From: Bryoerythrophyllum caledonicum
Lineage: Eukaryota; Streptophyta; Bryopsida; Pottiales; Pottiaceae
DNA length: 64,000 bases
Assembly: GCA_963971425.1 (NCBI GenBank)
Contig: OZ020514.1
Coordinates: 27,144,602 to 27,208,601, forward strand
Direction: 5' to 3'
The position numbers and the translations under genes are program-made. How positions within the stretch are numbered: the first letter of the stretch is position 1; every line of letters starts with the position of its first letter. Positions 11,283 to 21,533 of this stretch are shown piece after piece. The notes below the pieces were generated by a model. The model saw nothing but the letters and a program-made list of their open reading frames with translations, did not search any database and had not been told where the DNA came from.

Positions 11283-13837
11283 TGTGAACCAAATAAGCCC
11301 CCCTCTGTGGAAGGGTTTATTGTGGACACCGAACCCTAACCCTACTCACAAGGTTATCACTACAAGGAGCTCATGCTCCCACATACACAAGATGGCAAGT
11401 GGTGGAAGTATTCTCTATCATATGGTTAGTGAAACTTGCTCAACTAAGTTAGGTATTTAATTCAATTAATGCACTTATCTTCACTTCACAGTCCTTGACT
11501 CCTACGCCCTTCTTCTGACTTCTGGTTTATTCTTCTTTTATCTTCCTTTTATGGTTCTTTTACTGTTCTTTTACTGTTCTTTTCTTCCCTTTTTATTTAT
11601 TTATTTATTTATTTTTATTTTATTTTTATTTTATATTATTTTTATTTTATTTTATTTTATTTTATTTTATTTATTTATTATTATTATTATTTATTTTATT
11701 TTTTAATTTTTTTAATTTTTTTTGTTACGTTCACTTCCACTCTTGGTTCAGGTCCTTACTTCACTTACCCGCCGTTTAACACTGATCAGTGACTTCGATT
11801 TACTTCTTAAAGATTGCACGCTATTGGTGTAACTTCAAAGCTTCATAACTTCTGGTGTAATCGTCCAAATCCGGTTTTTTAAACGCCTATTATTACTAAT
11901 TTGTCACGACCGACTTAATGAGCAATCCACAACTTCAATTTAACATGTGTATTGACCCCCACCAAGGCGACCAGCAGTCATCTCCACAACAATTACGAAA
12001 CTATGACAATTCCATACACACTCCACCACAATTCAATTCACCATGCAAGAATCAGCTACTAATGTGGACAATTGTCAATTGATTGGCAATTCATGCCTAA
12101 GTTCGAATAACCTAATTTTCCATCATTTGGGCAGCGCTTCCGCGCTAGTTTTAACACAAGGAAATTAGGCAACTAACGCAATCAGGAGCCTTCTACAACC
12201 AAGAACAATCAGCTTGCACACAAGGAAGAAGGGGGGAAGATCGAGATAACCAAGAACAGAGGGTAGAAACAGGAACAAGGAGACTCCCTGCTCCTTGCTA
12301 CTCCAGAGCCCCTCGTCTTGTCGTAATCCACAGCTGCTCGTCTTCGCCTCGGTGCTTCCTCAGCCCTTTCGATCGCTCGCCCTGTGCTGCCTCGTGCACG
12401 CCAAAGCCTCCTCCGCACCTCGATGTCCGCTCCGCACGCTGCTCCAGCCTTCCGGCGCTCCTCTCCTTGAACACAACCTCCTCACAGACCCAAAAACCTT
12501 GCACTCACATCCTCATCGTGCACGGCACCAGCGATTAAGAATTGAACCGCCCCTCCACGGACTCCAGCACCTCTTCCGATCCTGCCCAACCGAAGCGCGC
12601 CTTCACACCTTCCGCCCACAGATTCAGGCGTCCCACTCTAGTGCAACAACGACTCGGATCCAGCACAGACGCGACCTCGAACTCGTGCACGTCCCCTCCA
12701 ATGTTTACAGAATCGACCGCCGCCTTCACTTATGCTCGCTACGGTCCACTCGCAGACGCCGCGGATCGTCCTCCGCTCTCAATCCGTGCGCAACTCTGTT
12801 CTGCCGTCGTGGATCCACGCCCGTTCCGTGCAGCGCCCTCGGCGCTCCAGACACAACCCCCGATCTGCAGTTGCACACACGCGAACCCAACCACCTCCGG
12901 CACCACTCGCCGAGCCTGCCCACATTTACGAACTTGTTGCACTCTCAAAACCCTACTTCGCACACACTCTCACAGGCGGGGCTCTTCCCCTTCACTCGTC
13001 TCCCTCCAACTCACGCTGCGGCTCTTCCGCCATTCCCTTCTCCAGACGCGAGACCCCACGACCCAAAAAAACGAGGGAGCGAAAACAACTTCCTGTCCGC
13101 AGTCAACCCAGCGCCCTCTAGCTCCAACGGCAGCCGTGCATGTAACTCACGCTGGAAGTCCAGCGTTTCTTCAGCAGATTCCGGGGAATATTCCCTGGGA
13201 AAACCCAAAATTCCCCCTCGCCAGCTCGGGGGAAGGAAGAAAACAAAAATAAAAAAAAGGTTTTTAAAGGTAACTTCGGCATGCCATTAAGGGCAGCCCA
13301 TGATCGCCAATAATTGGTGCTAATTTCTCCCCTCGTCACCATCTAACTTTTCTAATTTCTTCCAAGGCCATGTGCCACTACTTCGTGCATGGTTTTTAAA
13401 ATATTAACTCAAAAGTGGCCACATCATGGTTGCACTCCGCATTTTGTTTACTTTTGTTTTTGTTTATTTAATTACTTATTTGTTTACATACCTCCTTGGT
13501 TTTTTAGTGTGTTTTTCCCAAGGTTTCAACCCATTGTGTTAAAAACACATGTGGTTTGAGGTGTCTCCCTTTTTGCAAGAATTCTTTTCGTCTTCTAAGT
13601 TTTTCCTTTTTCCTCTTTTTCTTTTCTTTTAATTTTTAGGTTTTTAACAAAATTAGATCTCCAATTGGAGATGATGACCTCTTCTAAATTAGGAAATGGC
13701 AAGTAAAAGGCCTTTTCAAGCCCTTTAACCACAATGGGTGGTTTAGTCTAACCATCTCACCCTAACTACCACTTTCTAATGCTAACTAGTTAATCTTAAT
13801 GCCCAAATGACATCGTGAGCCGTTTTGGGGGCTCACA
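11283..13837 (-). mobile_element. Beta element 2 (LTR-type unit, 2555 bp)
   Basis: It is flanked by a perfect 5-bp duplication CCACG at 11278-11282 and 13838-13842. Termini are TGTGAACC at 11283 and GGCTCACA at 13830-13837, read on plus. In minus orientation its first bases form the same hairpin as Beta element 1, and the following 150 bp are similar; the distal ends are also similar. It has no minisatellite like element 1; instead it carries an A/T microsatellite and a C-rich segment (12290-13230). The absence of pol genes and of direct terminal repeats suggests a solo LTR or a deletion derivative. Removing it restores the reading frame of gene X. Confidence 0.8.
11585..11725. repeat. (TTTTA)n/(TTTAT)n microsatellite
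   Basis: About 140 bp of TTTAT, TTTTA and TTA units with drifting period, within Beta element 2. No coding content. Confidence 0.9.
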
Positions 13838-14957
13838 CCACGGCAACTTAGTGGATCTTTTTGCGTTTGATGACGTCAACGGAGAAGCAATCCATAATAT
13901 TGTAGAATTATCGGGAGAAGATCGTGCCTAAGAAGCTAGGGCAGAGGAAGATGGGTCGGCATTGGGGGGCAATCTTGATGGAGATGACAACATTTTGGAG
14001 AATCAGTCTTTCAACTCAAACGGCTCTAGCGCCTCAGGCCATTCTACTGACCATGGCCCCGATCTCGACAGTCATGGCATTGGCATTGTGGCGCACAATG
14101 CATTTCTTCACGATGGAAATGAAGTGAGCACTGGTGGAAACAATAATGAATCCCATGAGCCAATGGCCACCACGGGGTCCATTGAAGTTGTGAGGAGCAC
14201 TCAGGTTTTGCCACAAGCAATAGAACCGGACTCAAAGGAAGACATGCCACTCCAAGATTTTTTTCGGCGGCCACGTGTTCCAAGTATTGCATCGATCGGA
14301 AGAACTCTTTTACGTGTAAAGAAAAAGACCTCTTCAACCATAGTTTGGCCACCCGTCCACCGTAGCGCACTTGGCCCAAATGGTGGTGTGGAGTGCGCGA
14401 TACTAATCTCACAACTTTCCTCCGCGAGGGTTGGGTCCTCTACTATGAGCAGCCATTTAGGGACACGGAGGGGCGAGAACAATGGTACTCTCCCTTTCTT
14501 CACGGGACCTTGGCAAAGTGGAACCTCGGAGAGAGTCATTGGGGCCTAAGGCAACCGCTCTAAAAACATGGATGGAGTAATAGACAAAAGGAAGAATATC
14601 CGAGCAAAACGACTTGTGAACGCCGCATCAACTACTGTAGCCGAGCTACAATTACGAAACTTGGCCTCGGAGATTGAGGAGTACGTGGCACCAGTCTTGG
14701 AAAATTCAGCGGAGAACATCTCATCATCAGGCAATGATGTAGACGATGAGGATTTTGATGAGGTACCCGGCAACAATACGGTGGTGCTTTGCGGGCTCTC
14801 TGTTCCCCAAAATGTTTGCCGATCAAATTGGAAGCGGAAACACAATGAAGAATCAGAGAACTCAGATGATAAAAAGATGACAGACAGTAGGGTACTACAA
14901 GTTAAAACTACATTTAGTGGTGTTGTGATTGCATGGCACAATAGTACCGTAGCTTAA

Positions 14958-15605
14958 AATATGTACTTGGAGTTGAGAGTGCCCATTCATAAAGGCACCA
15001 CATTGAAATAAATAATTTTAAGGTTAGACCACCCTTGTACGATTGTATTCTTTCAAATTCTTTCTACCTCAGCCCTTTTGAGGCGCAAACGTTCCCCACG
15101 AACGAGCGCGTCTGGCCCTTAACCGCGCGCACCCGATAGGCAGGTGCGCACGCGACCCACAGCGGTACGCGCCAGGCTTGTAACGCTGCGCGCCCGACCT
15201 TAACGGTATGCGCTCGGTCCTGAGGATTACGCGCTCGGCCTCATTGGTACGCGCCCGGCCTTAATTGGTAAGCACCCGACTTTAATTCGTATGCGCCCGA
15301 CCCTAATTGGTACGCGCCCGACTTTAATTGGTATGCGCCCGACCCTGCATGAATGCGCCTGATCTAGACTGCTACGCGCTCGGCCCTGAATGCTGCTCGC
15401 GTGGTTCGAAGGCACGCGCCTGCCCCTTAATGTGACGTGGAAAGCCGTCTGACGTGTCGGCACACGTGTTTTACTAGGGGATAAGTTGAAAATTTGATTT
15501 AAGGTTTGCAAATTTTTTTTATACGCAACTGTCCGCCAAAAAGTGTTGCCCGTCCTATCTGTCCGTCCGTTCGCTGTCTTTGGGCCCATGTCCGTGTATG
15601 TAGAC
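14958..15605. repeat. Spacer with 21-bp GC-rich tandem repeat
   Basis: From about 15160 to 15400 a 21-bp unit (TAYGCGCCCGACCTTAATTGG) is repeated roughly ten times with decay. It gives a heptad repeat of the type VGRVPIK on the minus strand, an effect of the period rather than a clear gene. Homology to the Gypsy polyprotein on the right stops near 15606. I see no gene in the rest of this stretch. Confidence 0.75.
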
Positions 15606-16163
15606 AACTTTGTGAGCCGGTCGGATGTCCTTCTCTAATTCAATCCGGTGTTCAGCCAGGGATGGCGGAATATCCGTCAGGTCCTTATATGTCCATGCAA
15701 ACATGTCCTTGTATGCATGGAATAAGGCTTGAGCCTTGGCCATCAGTCCTGGGGGCAAGTCGGCATTGACCAGTAGATGCTTGGGCTCCTCCAGGGTTCC
15801 CATGTTGATTTTTCAGAGTTGTTCAAACTCCAGAAGACTCCATCCAGCGATCTTCATGGACTTTAATAAAACTTGGGCAGGTGTCTCGTCCGCCGGGATG
15901 TCACCCTCAACATAAGTATAAAAGTGGTCTGGATACTCTCTGGGTTGGGCTGCTGCTAGGATCTCTTGGTGGTCCTCAGAGTCCCACCGGCCTTGAAAAA
16001 ATAGACTAGGCACAAGCGGCTTGCCTCGCTGTCCCGGAGGCAGGCTTGTGCCCGGGGTCGGGCTGAGGTTTGGTAAAGTCACCATGCCAACCGCTAGAAT
16101 CTTGGGTTTAGTCTCCAGCCACCGGCTCCCTCTTCCACCGTCAGCCCTTGTGCAAAATTGCAA
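15606..16163 (-). pseudogene. G1 linker up to the reverse transcriptase start
   Basis: Two same-frame pieces (15813-16163 and 15606-15803) encode an acidic linker and then FAWTYKDLTDIPPSLAEHR, the conserved region just upstream of RT in Gypsy elements. The match is lost within about 15 residues, where unrelated DNA begins, so the rest of pol has been deleted or displaced. Confidence 0.8.
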
Positions 16164-16617
16164 CAGACCAAGACCGTCGGGAGCTTTGGCTGGGGTCCGA
16201 TCTTTGGATTCACCCGGATTGTCTTGATTGTTCCGGCTCCCCAGATGGCCACCAGGTTGTTACCCCAGTCATACGTAGCCTTCGCATCAATCAACCAAGA
16301 TCGCCCGAAGAGCATGCTATATGCCTCATTCCCCTCTTTGTTGTTGATGACCGTCAAGGTGATTAGGTAGGGGATGTCATGAATGTAAATTTTTACATTC
16401 TTGATCACTCCCACCGATCCACTGTGGTTTGATCAGCCATCTTCAGTTGGTATGGTGCCCGCTGAGTTGCGCCGAGACCCAACCTCTTTCGTTCTTCCTC
16501 AGTGATCAGGTTGACTCCGGACCCACCGTCAATTAGAACACCTACTAGTGTTCTATTGCCGACCCTGACTGTCATTACCAATAGGTTCTCGTCAACATCC
16601 ACGGAAGAAGTCAACAC
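16094..16617 (-). pseudogene. G1 aspartic protease region
   Basis: The minus strand encodes VGVLIDGGSGVNLITEEE at about 16500-16550, the position of the D-T/S-G active-site loop of retropepsins. The usual Thr/Ser after the Asp is Gly. Downstream, after a frameshift near 16410, comes a segment with LFGRSWLIDAKATYDW, resembling the second half of Gypsy proteases. Broken, so inactive. Confidence 0.75.
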
Positions 16618-17040
16618 TCAGTTCGTCTCCAAGATTGCACTTGATAAGGTCAGCATCAGGTCTAATGTGACCAATGTTGGGGCTGCCAGAGTTTTCATGG
16701 CCGAAAAAAGGTTGGCTCTCATATACTCACTGAGGTTGGATGCTATATGCAAGAGCTGCCCGACCGTCACTGTGACTGGAATCTCTAATATCGTCCGGCT
16801 TACGATTTAGAAAGCCTCCTCGATGCTGATGTTGGGGACTGGCTTTGACGCCGGCCGAGGAGACTAGAGTACATCCGTGTCCGGGTATTCTGCCCAATCT
16901 GCCGCCATGTTAGCTTCACCATCTTCATCCGGGATGGCTGAGAGTTCTCCCATTGGTCCGGCCTGGTTAGTGGCCTCATCCTGCTGGATGTCTTGTATGG
17001 TCTTGATCATGTCGTCTCGAAGGCGCTCTTCGGCCTTCTA

Positions 17041-17560
17041 CTACTCCGGTGTCCAGGAACTATCTTCGTGATCAGGAGGTGGCAAGACAACCTTCAACCG
17101 CTGCGCTCTAGTGAGGTTGGCTACCTCCACCTCCACCTCTTCTTCCAGGAGTCGGATGGTGACGCTACTCACATGGTGTTCGGGTTTCCCTTGTGCCTTG
17201 GCGGAAGATGCTAGAAATGCCTCCCATTCATGCCTATGCGGGCAGTTGTAGTGCCGATGACCGAGTTGCTTGCATAGAAAACATACCTCCGGCTCGGTAT
17301 TTCTCATGTTGGAATTCCCTCCGGATCGTACATATTGAGGCCGTGAGTAACTTTCCTGACTTGGTTGGGCAGGGAATTCCCAGTGGCCGGTTTGATGACA
17401 ACTTCATTCACCCCGACTGCGTTATTGTCATTGGTCCTATCAGTAGGACCCTCGGAATTTGCCGGGTTAAACGAGCACTCAGCCTCCGTGTGGCCCGATC
17501 GCTTGCATCCGTTGCAATACTTTCGGGGTGCCTCCTGGGCTTGTGCCTTGTTGGCTAGAC
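17041..17560 (-). pseudogene. G1 nucleocapsid with two zinc knuckles
   Basis: Two CX2CX4HX4C knuckles are visible on the minus strand: CNGCKRSGHTEAEC (about 17480-17525) and CFLCKQLGHRHYNC (about 17245-17290). All four zinc ligands are present in each. Such knuckles bind RNA in gag proteins. They lie in different frames, about 190 bp apart, with broken sequence between. Confidence 0.85.
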
Positions 17561-17639
17561 TGGATCCCTTGCTGCCACCATCACTTCTTCGGACTTCAAC
17601 CCGGGTTGCCTTCCCGGTTGAGTCGGTAGAGTTTTCTTC

Positions 17640-18180
17640 ACATCAAAGGGCTACATCGACCAGCTCAGTCAAAATTCTGACTGCTACCACGCTAGTAGGG
17701 ACTTTGATATAGTCCAGTAGGCCAGCCTAAAAATTGGTAAGCCGGAAGCCCTCGCCAGGGTCTGACTGCAAACATTTAATTAGAGTCATAAACCGGTCGT
17801 AGTAGTCCTGGATCTTCTCTCGGTCTTGTTGCTTAAATGATTTCAGCTCCCGGCAGACCGCCTCATCTGTGGTATGCTCCCGGTATCGGCGACGGAATGC
17901 TGCTTTGGCCTCCTTCCAACAATAGTCTAGGTGGTTCTCCTGAAATGTTTCATACTAGTCCCCCACTTTATCGATCAAGGTAGTCCCAAACAAATTGATA
18001 ATGAACTGTTCTTCGCGCTGGTCCTCCAACCATTGTCTCTCAGCTTCTTGCCTTCGTGCCGCTTGCTCCTGCTCTTTCAGGGAGCCCATAACATCGGCTA
18101 GGTTAGGGAGTGGCCTGAACGTCGGCTGTTCCTCACCGCCACGTCCGGTCGGGTCATTAAGCTCTCTCATCTAGGTCCGA
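17640..18180 (-). pseudogene. G1 gag (capsid region)
   Basis: The minus strand shows an N-terminal piece (17955-18170) rich in Gln/Glu/Arg. It is followed in another frame by WKEAKAAFRRRYREHT, CRELKSFKQQ and DYYDRFMTLI, which match the pattern of the retrotransposon gag family (helical capsid-like domain; assembles the virus-like particle). A stop near 17943 and a frameshift separate the two parts. More N-terminal sequence continues to about 18900 in broken frames. Confidence 0.8.
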
Positions 18181-19159
18181 TATAGGTCTTCTCTGGCCCT
18201 CCGGTGTCGTGCATCATGTTCGGCTTGTGCTTAGGCTCTACAGAACTCATATCTCTGGTAGTCCTCCGAGGTGTCTTTGGCCGGTTCCGGAAAAACTCCT
18301 TAAATGAAGATGTTGTTGGTGACAAATGAATCGGGTCAGCAACCCAGTGTCCAGGGGCTGGTGCCCCATGTGCAGTCCATACCTCCTCGGCTAGTCTTCT
18401 TCCAGCTTCCTTCTCATCCGCTCTAGGCTATCCGGCAGGTTGGCTGGTGTGCGGTTCTCCTTCGGTGTTGAGGGGTAGACTGGTAACTTCATCAAAATGT
18501 ACCTTCATGCTGACCTCTCGGGGGTCCGGGTGCCAATCTGGGAGTTTCTCCATGTGAAAGTCCCTTCTTTGTATCTCCGGTTGTCTTCTGTCTTCGCCTA
18601 TTGGCTGTCAATCACCCCAGCCTGGGGATTGCTGACCGCCAAGTTGTACGCCGGTTTGCCCTCTTGCATAGTCTGGTCTCCAGGATAGGTTCTGGGATAA
18701 TTCCGGTCTCTCCAAATCCATCTCTCTCTCATGTGGTGAATGTGAGGCTTGCTGTACGCTGGCCTCCGAGGTATTATGTGGTCCATCCATGACCGTATTA
18801 ACCTCCAATTTGTCCGGCCGCAGTACTAGCCGGGTTATGCACGGTTGCTGGAATTGACTCCCTACATCTCCTAGACCTCCTCCTCCCTAGTACCATCCAT
18901 GCAGAGTGAATTGTCTTCTGCTTCTGATGACTGACTTCCGGTGTTGGCCTGGTCGAGTTGTCTTGCCAACTACTTCAGTATTTGGTCTTCCCTGGGTGCC
19001 CGGGTAGTGATCGGGGATCTCTTTTGTCCTATGTCCCTCTTGTGGTCCTTCTTTCCGGGTGCCGATGTACTGCCCTGGTCCTGCAACCTCTCCAACCATC
19101 CACTGTCTTTTCTCTTTTCCTGTTAGCAGTGCATTCCTCTAGTCAAGCTGCTGCCTAGA

Positions 19160-20690
19160 GGCTAGTGAGTAGTGTCCGCATATTATAGTTCAAATTTTTC
19201 CTTTCCAATCATTTATCTAATAATACAAAATTTTCCCAATTTTCCTTTCTTTTTAATTTTTAGTTTTTAACTTGAAAGATGTGTTTCCGGAAACCTACCT
19301 GGTCCGGGTGCACCAGCCCCTTTCTGCAGTGGAACAATCCTCTGGTCCGGGTGGTACACGGGTGAATCCGGGAAGTGGTTGAAGCTGACCGGGTTTCAGT
19401 CCGCCTGGACCTCTGGTCACCAGAGGTGCCAGTCTTCTGGTCTGATTTGGAGCTGGTAGGCCTCCGAGTCTCTGGGTGTCGCCGGTAATGATCGGATGTC
19501 CAAGTGAGACTCCGGGTTGGCTGCAGCTGGAAGCCTCCGGGTCTCCAAGTATGACTGCATATAATTGGAGGGCCGAATTGGGACTCCGGGCTGGTTGCAA
19601 CTAGAAGCCTCCGGGTCTTCGGGTGCCACTGGATGTAGTACTAAACAGTTTACAAACTCGGCTGCCAGATAGTCAGGGTTGCCTAGCAATAACTGCTATA
19701 AAATAAGCTAAAACTGCCACTAAACTGCCTCTGAAGCTACCTCTAAAAACTTCCTCTAAAACTGCCGCTAAAATTGCCTCTAAACCCTCCGCTAAACGTC
19801 TAGAAAAGTTCACTTAATGTCAAGAAAATTTTGCTAAATGTCAATAAAGTTCCGCTAAACGTCCACACAAATTACGAAAGTGTGAACGGGAGCAAAAATT
19901 TAAAATAAAAAAATTCAAAATAAAAAGGGGGAAAACTTGCCTGGAGACTTGTTGTTGGTTGCCGGCTGTTGCTAGCTCCCAATGAGCTGCTGCGCGGCCT
20001 GCTCTAGCTCCTCGTTACCTCTACCTCTTGCTCCTGAACATGGTGGGCAGGCTGGGACTGGGCCTGAACTGCTGCCGAGACTGGGCCTAAACTGCTGCCG
20101 AGACTGGGCTTGAACTGCTGCCCGGACTGGGCTTGAACTGCCCGCTGAGCTGGGCCTGAACTGCTGGCTGGACTGCAAAACGTCTGGAATTCCTAATTTC
20201 GCATTTTCTCAAAAATTACAGTTATTAGTGTTTTTTCAAAAACCCACAAAACCCTGGTGGTGCAATGTATAGAGAAACACTCTAAATCTAAGATGCAACT
20301 CAAAAACCTTCAAAAATTTCAAAAAACAAGCCTCAAAACCCTAGATCTAGATCTCAAAGCTTCAAACCCTAGTTGCTTCCTTGTAGCAAGAGCCACATGA
20401 TTCGAACTTGTGTATGGTCGCGAATGTTAAAGGGAGGTTGATCTACAAACTCTCTTTCACATAAACCCTAGAAACCCTAAGAAACCCTGATTTGCTCAAA
20501 ACACCTTGTAAAACCTCAAATCACGTCGGATTTTATTGGCTAGCTCATAGTTTGTACATGGCAAAGTCTCTCCAACTCAATGTGACCTCATAAAACACTA
20601 CAAAAAACCCCTCAAACCCTAACGTGTCTAAGCTCTAGCTCCTAGTTACAAGAGAGAGAGAAAGAGAGCTTCCAAGCTCCCCCTCCATGT
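19160..20690. repeat. Repeat-rich leader/LTR-like region right of G1
   Basis: There is no convincing gene. Units of about 73 bp containing GAAGCCTCCGGGTCT lie at 19440-19630. Short TAAACTGCCTCTAAAA units lie at 19700-19870. A unit of about 27 bp (GACTGGGCTTGAACTGCTGCC) is repeated at 20040-20170. It lies upstream of G1 gag on the minus strand and may be its leader and LTR, but I found no clear LTR ends or primer-binding site. A GA-rich run lies at 20650-20668. Confidence 0.5.
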
Positions 20691-20699
20691 GCACCAAAT

Positions 20700-20930
20700 C
20701 CTAACGGAAGTCATCCAGCGGATGAACATTGGGTTGGATGAAAGTCATCTGGATGCCCACGTTCATCCAACTGATGGATGAAACTGGTCAAGACGGAAAT
20801 CATCCGCCTAGCCAGGTTTCATCTGGCCAATCTAGTCGATGAAACACTGTCCGGGGAGGAAATCATCCGCCTGGTCAGCTACATCCATTGAATAGGCAAA
20901 AACTCATCCAAAGTCCAAAAATGAAAATTA
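20700..20930. repeat. GGATGAAA-type degenerate repeat
   Basis: The motif (G)GATGAAA or its complement TTTCATCC occurs about ten times in both orientations. A weaker cluster of the same motif is at 30440-30520. No reading frame or end structure is visible. Confidence 0.65.
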
Positions 20931-21039
20931 CTACCTGGGTCCGCTAATCCTGGTTCTTTGCTTAACTATATGTCTAGTTAGGGGTACACTTTGCAAGCTG
21001 TAAAACTCACTCAATAGAATCACCTAGCACTCGCCACAA

Positions 21040-21533
21040 TGTCGATGTAGTCTGAACTGTCTTCTGCGCAATCGCATTCGAATAGCCATCCGGATGATGT
21101 GAAAGCGTCGGTTCAGCAACAACAATCATCTACTGGTTAGCGGAGTAGGAAGAGTGGGTGTCTAGCCACTTTAAGTTACGAGGCAGTGAGGAATTTGGCC
21201 ACTTACACAAACATGATCAGAAGCCTTCCGATTACTCGTTTAAACCGTCCAAATGACTTTTCTAAGGAGGATCAGAGATAAATAGAACTTCTTTTCAGTT
21301 GTCCGAAAACTATTGAAAGACATCCAATATCCGGAAGGATCCAAATTTTGAGCAAAAGAATGAATAGGAAAGCTAACTTGTGGAGCAGCATTTCATAGTT
21401 TTAGTTTTTGTAGTATATTCATAAAAGAACAAAACGTCTCTATGGGAACAAAATTGGAGCGGTTATTACTTTAGAAGCATTAAATGAAAATTGAGTGCCT
21501 TTTGGAGGAATACTAACTCGACAACATGCAACA
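21040..21533 (+). mobile_element. Alpha element, copy c (3' end fragment)
   Basis: It matches the last about 450 bp of Alpha copies b and d in plus orientation, including GTGGGTGTCTAGCCACTT and the GGTCTCTATGGGAACAAAA-like stretch, and stops at the same terminus (ATGCAACA, 21526-21533). It is more diverged than b and d. Its 5' part is missing; a boundary lies somewhere near 20950-21040. It abuts the methyltransferase polyprotein at 21534. Confidence 0.7.

Larger units (their letters stand above)
11171..14957 (+). pseudogene. Gene X, unknown acidic protein, split by Beta element 2
   Basis: An open frame runs from 11171 to 11282, is interrupted by Beta element 2, and resumes at 13843 in exactly the same frame once the element and one CCACG duplication are removed. 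It then continues to 14957 with in-frame stops only at 13928-13930 and 14547-14549. About 410 codons are visible. The product is rich in Asp, Asn, Ser and Gly, then contains MPLQDFFRRPRVPSIAS and a Lys/Arg-rich region, and ends in an acidic tail followed by a basic stretch. At 14330-14520 another frame is also open, so a local frameshift is possible. The 5' part lies beyond the Alpha insertion. I do not recognise the family; it may be part of a retroelement polyprotein. Confidence 0.6.
15606..18900 (-). pseudogene. Gypsy-type gag-pol ruin G1, overall
   Basis: Read on the minus strand, the order is gag, two zinc knuckles, protease, linker and the first residues before reverse transcriptase: the Ty3/Gypsy order. 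Reading passes through all three minus frames, with stops and frameshifts throughout. The polyprotein ends abruptly near 15606, just after the AEHRIELEKDI segment that precedes RT in this superfamily. RT, RNase H and integrase are absent. The parts are described separately. Confidence 0.85.

Noticed and set aside
12295-13290. 331-codon plus-strand ORF as a protein gene
   Set aside because: It lies in a C-rich part of Beta element 2, antisense to the element, with overlapping open frames on both strands and no domain-like composition.
13843-14957. Gene X as a virus-derived capsid gene because of the FFRRP motif
   Set aside because: The resemblance is a few residues only, with no supporting domain; without a profile search it is not a claim.
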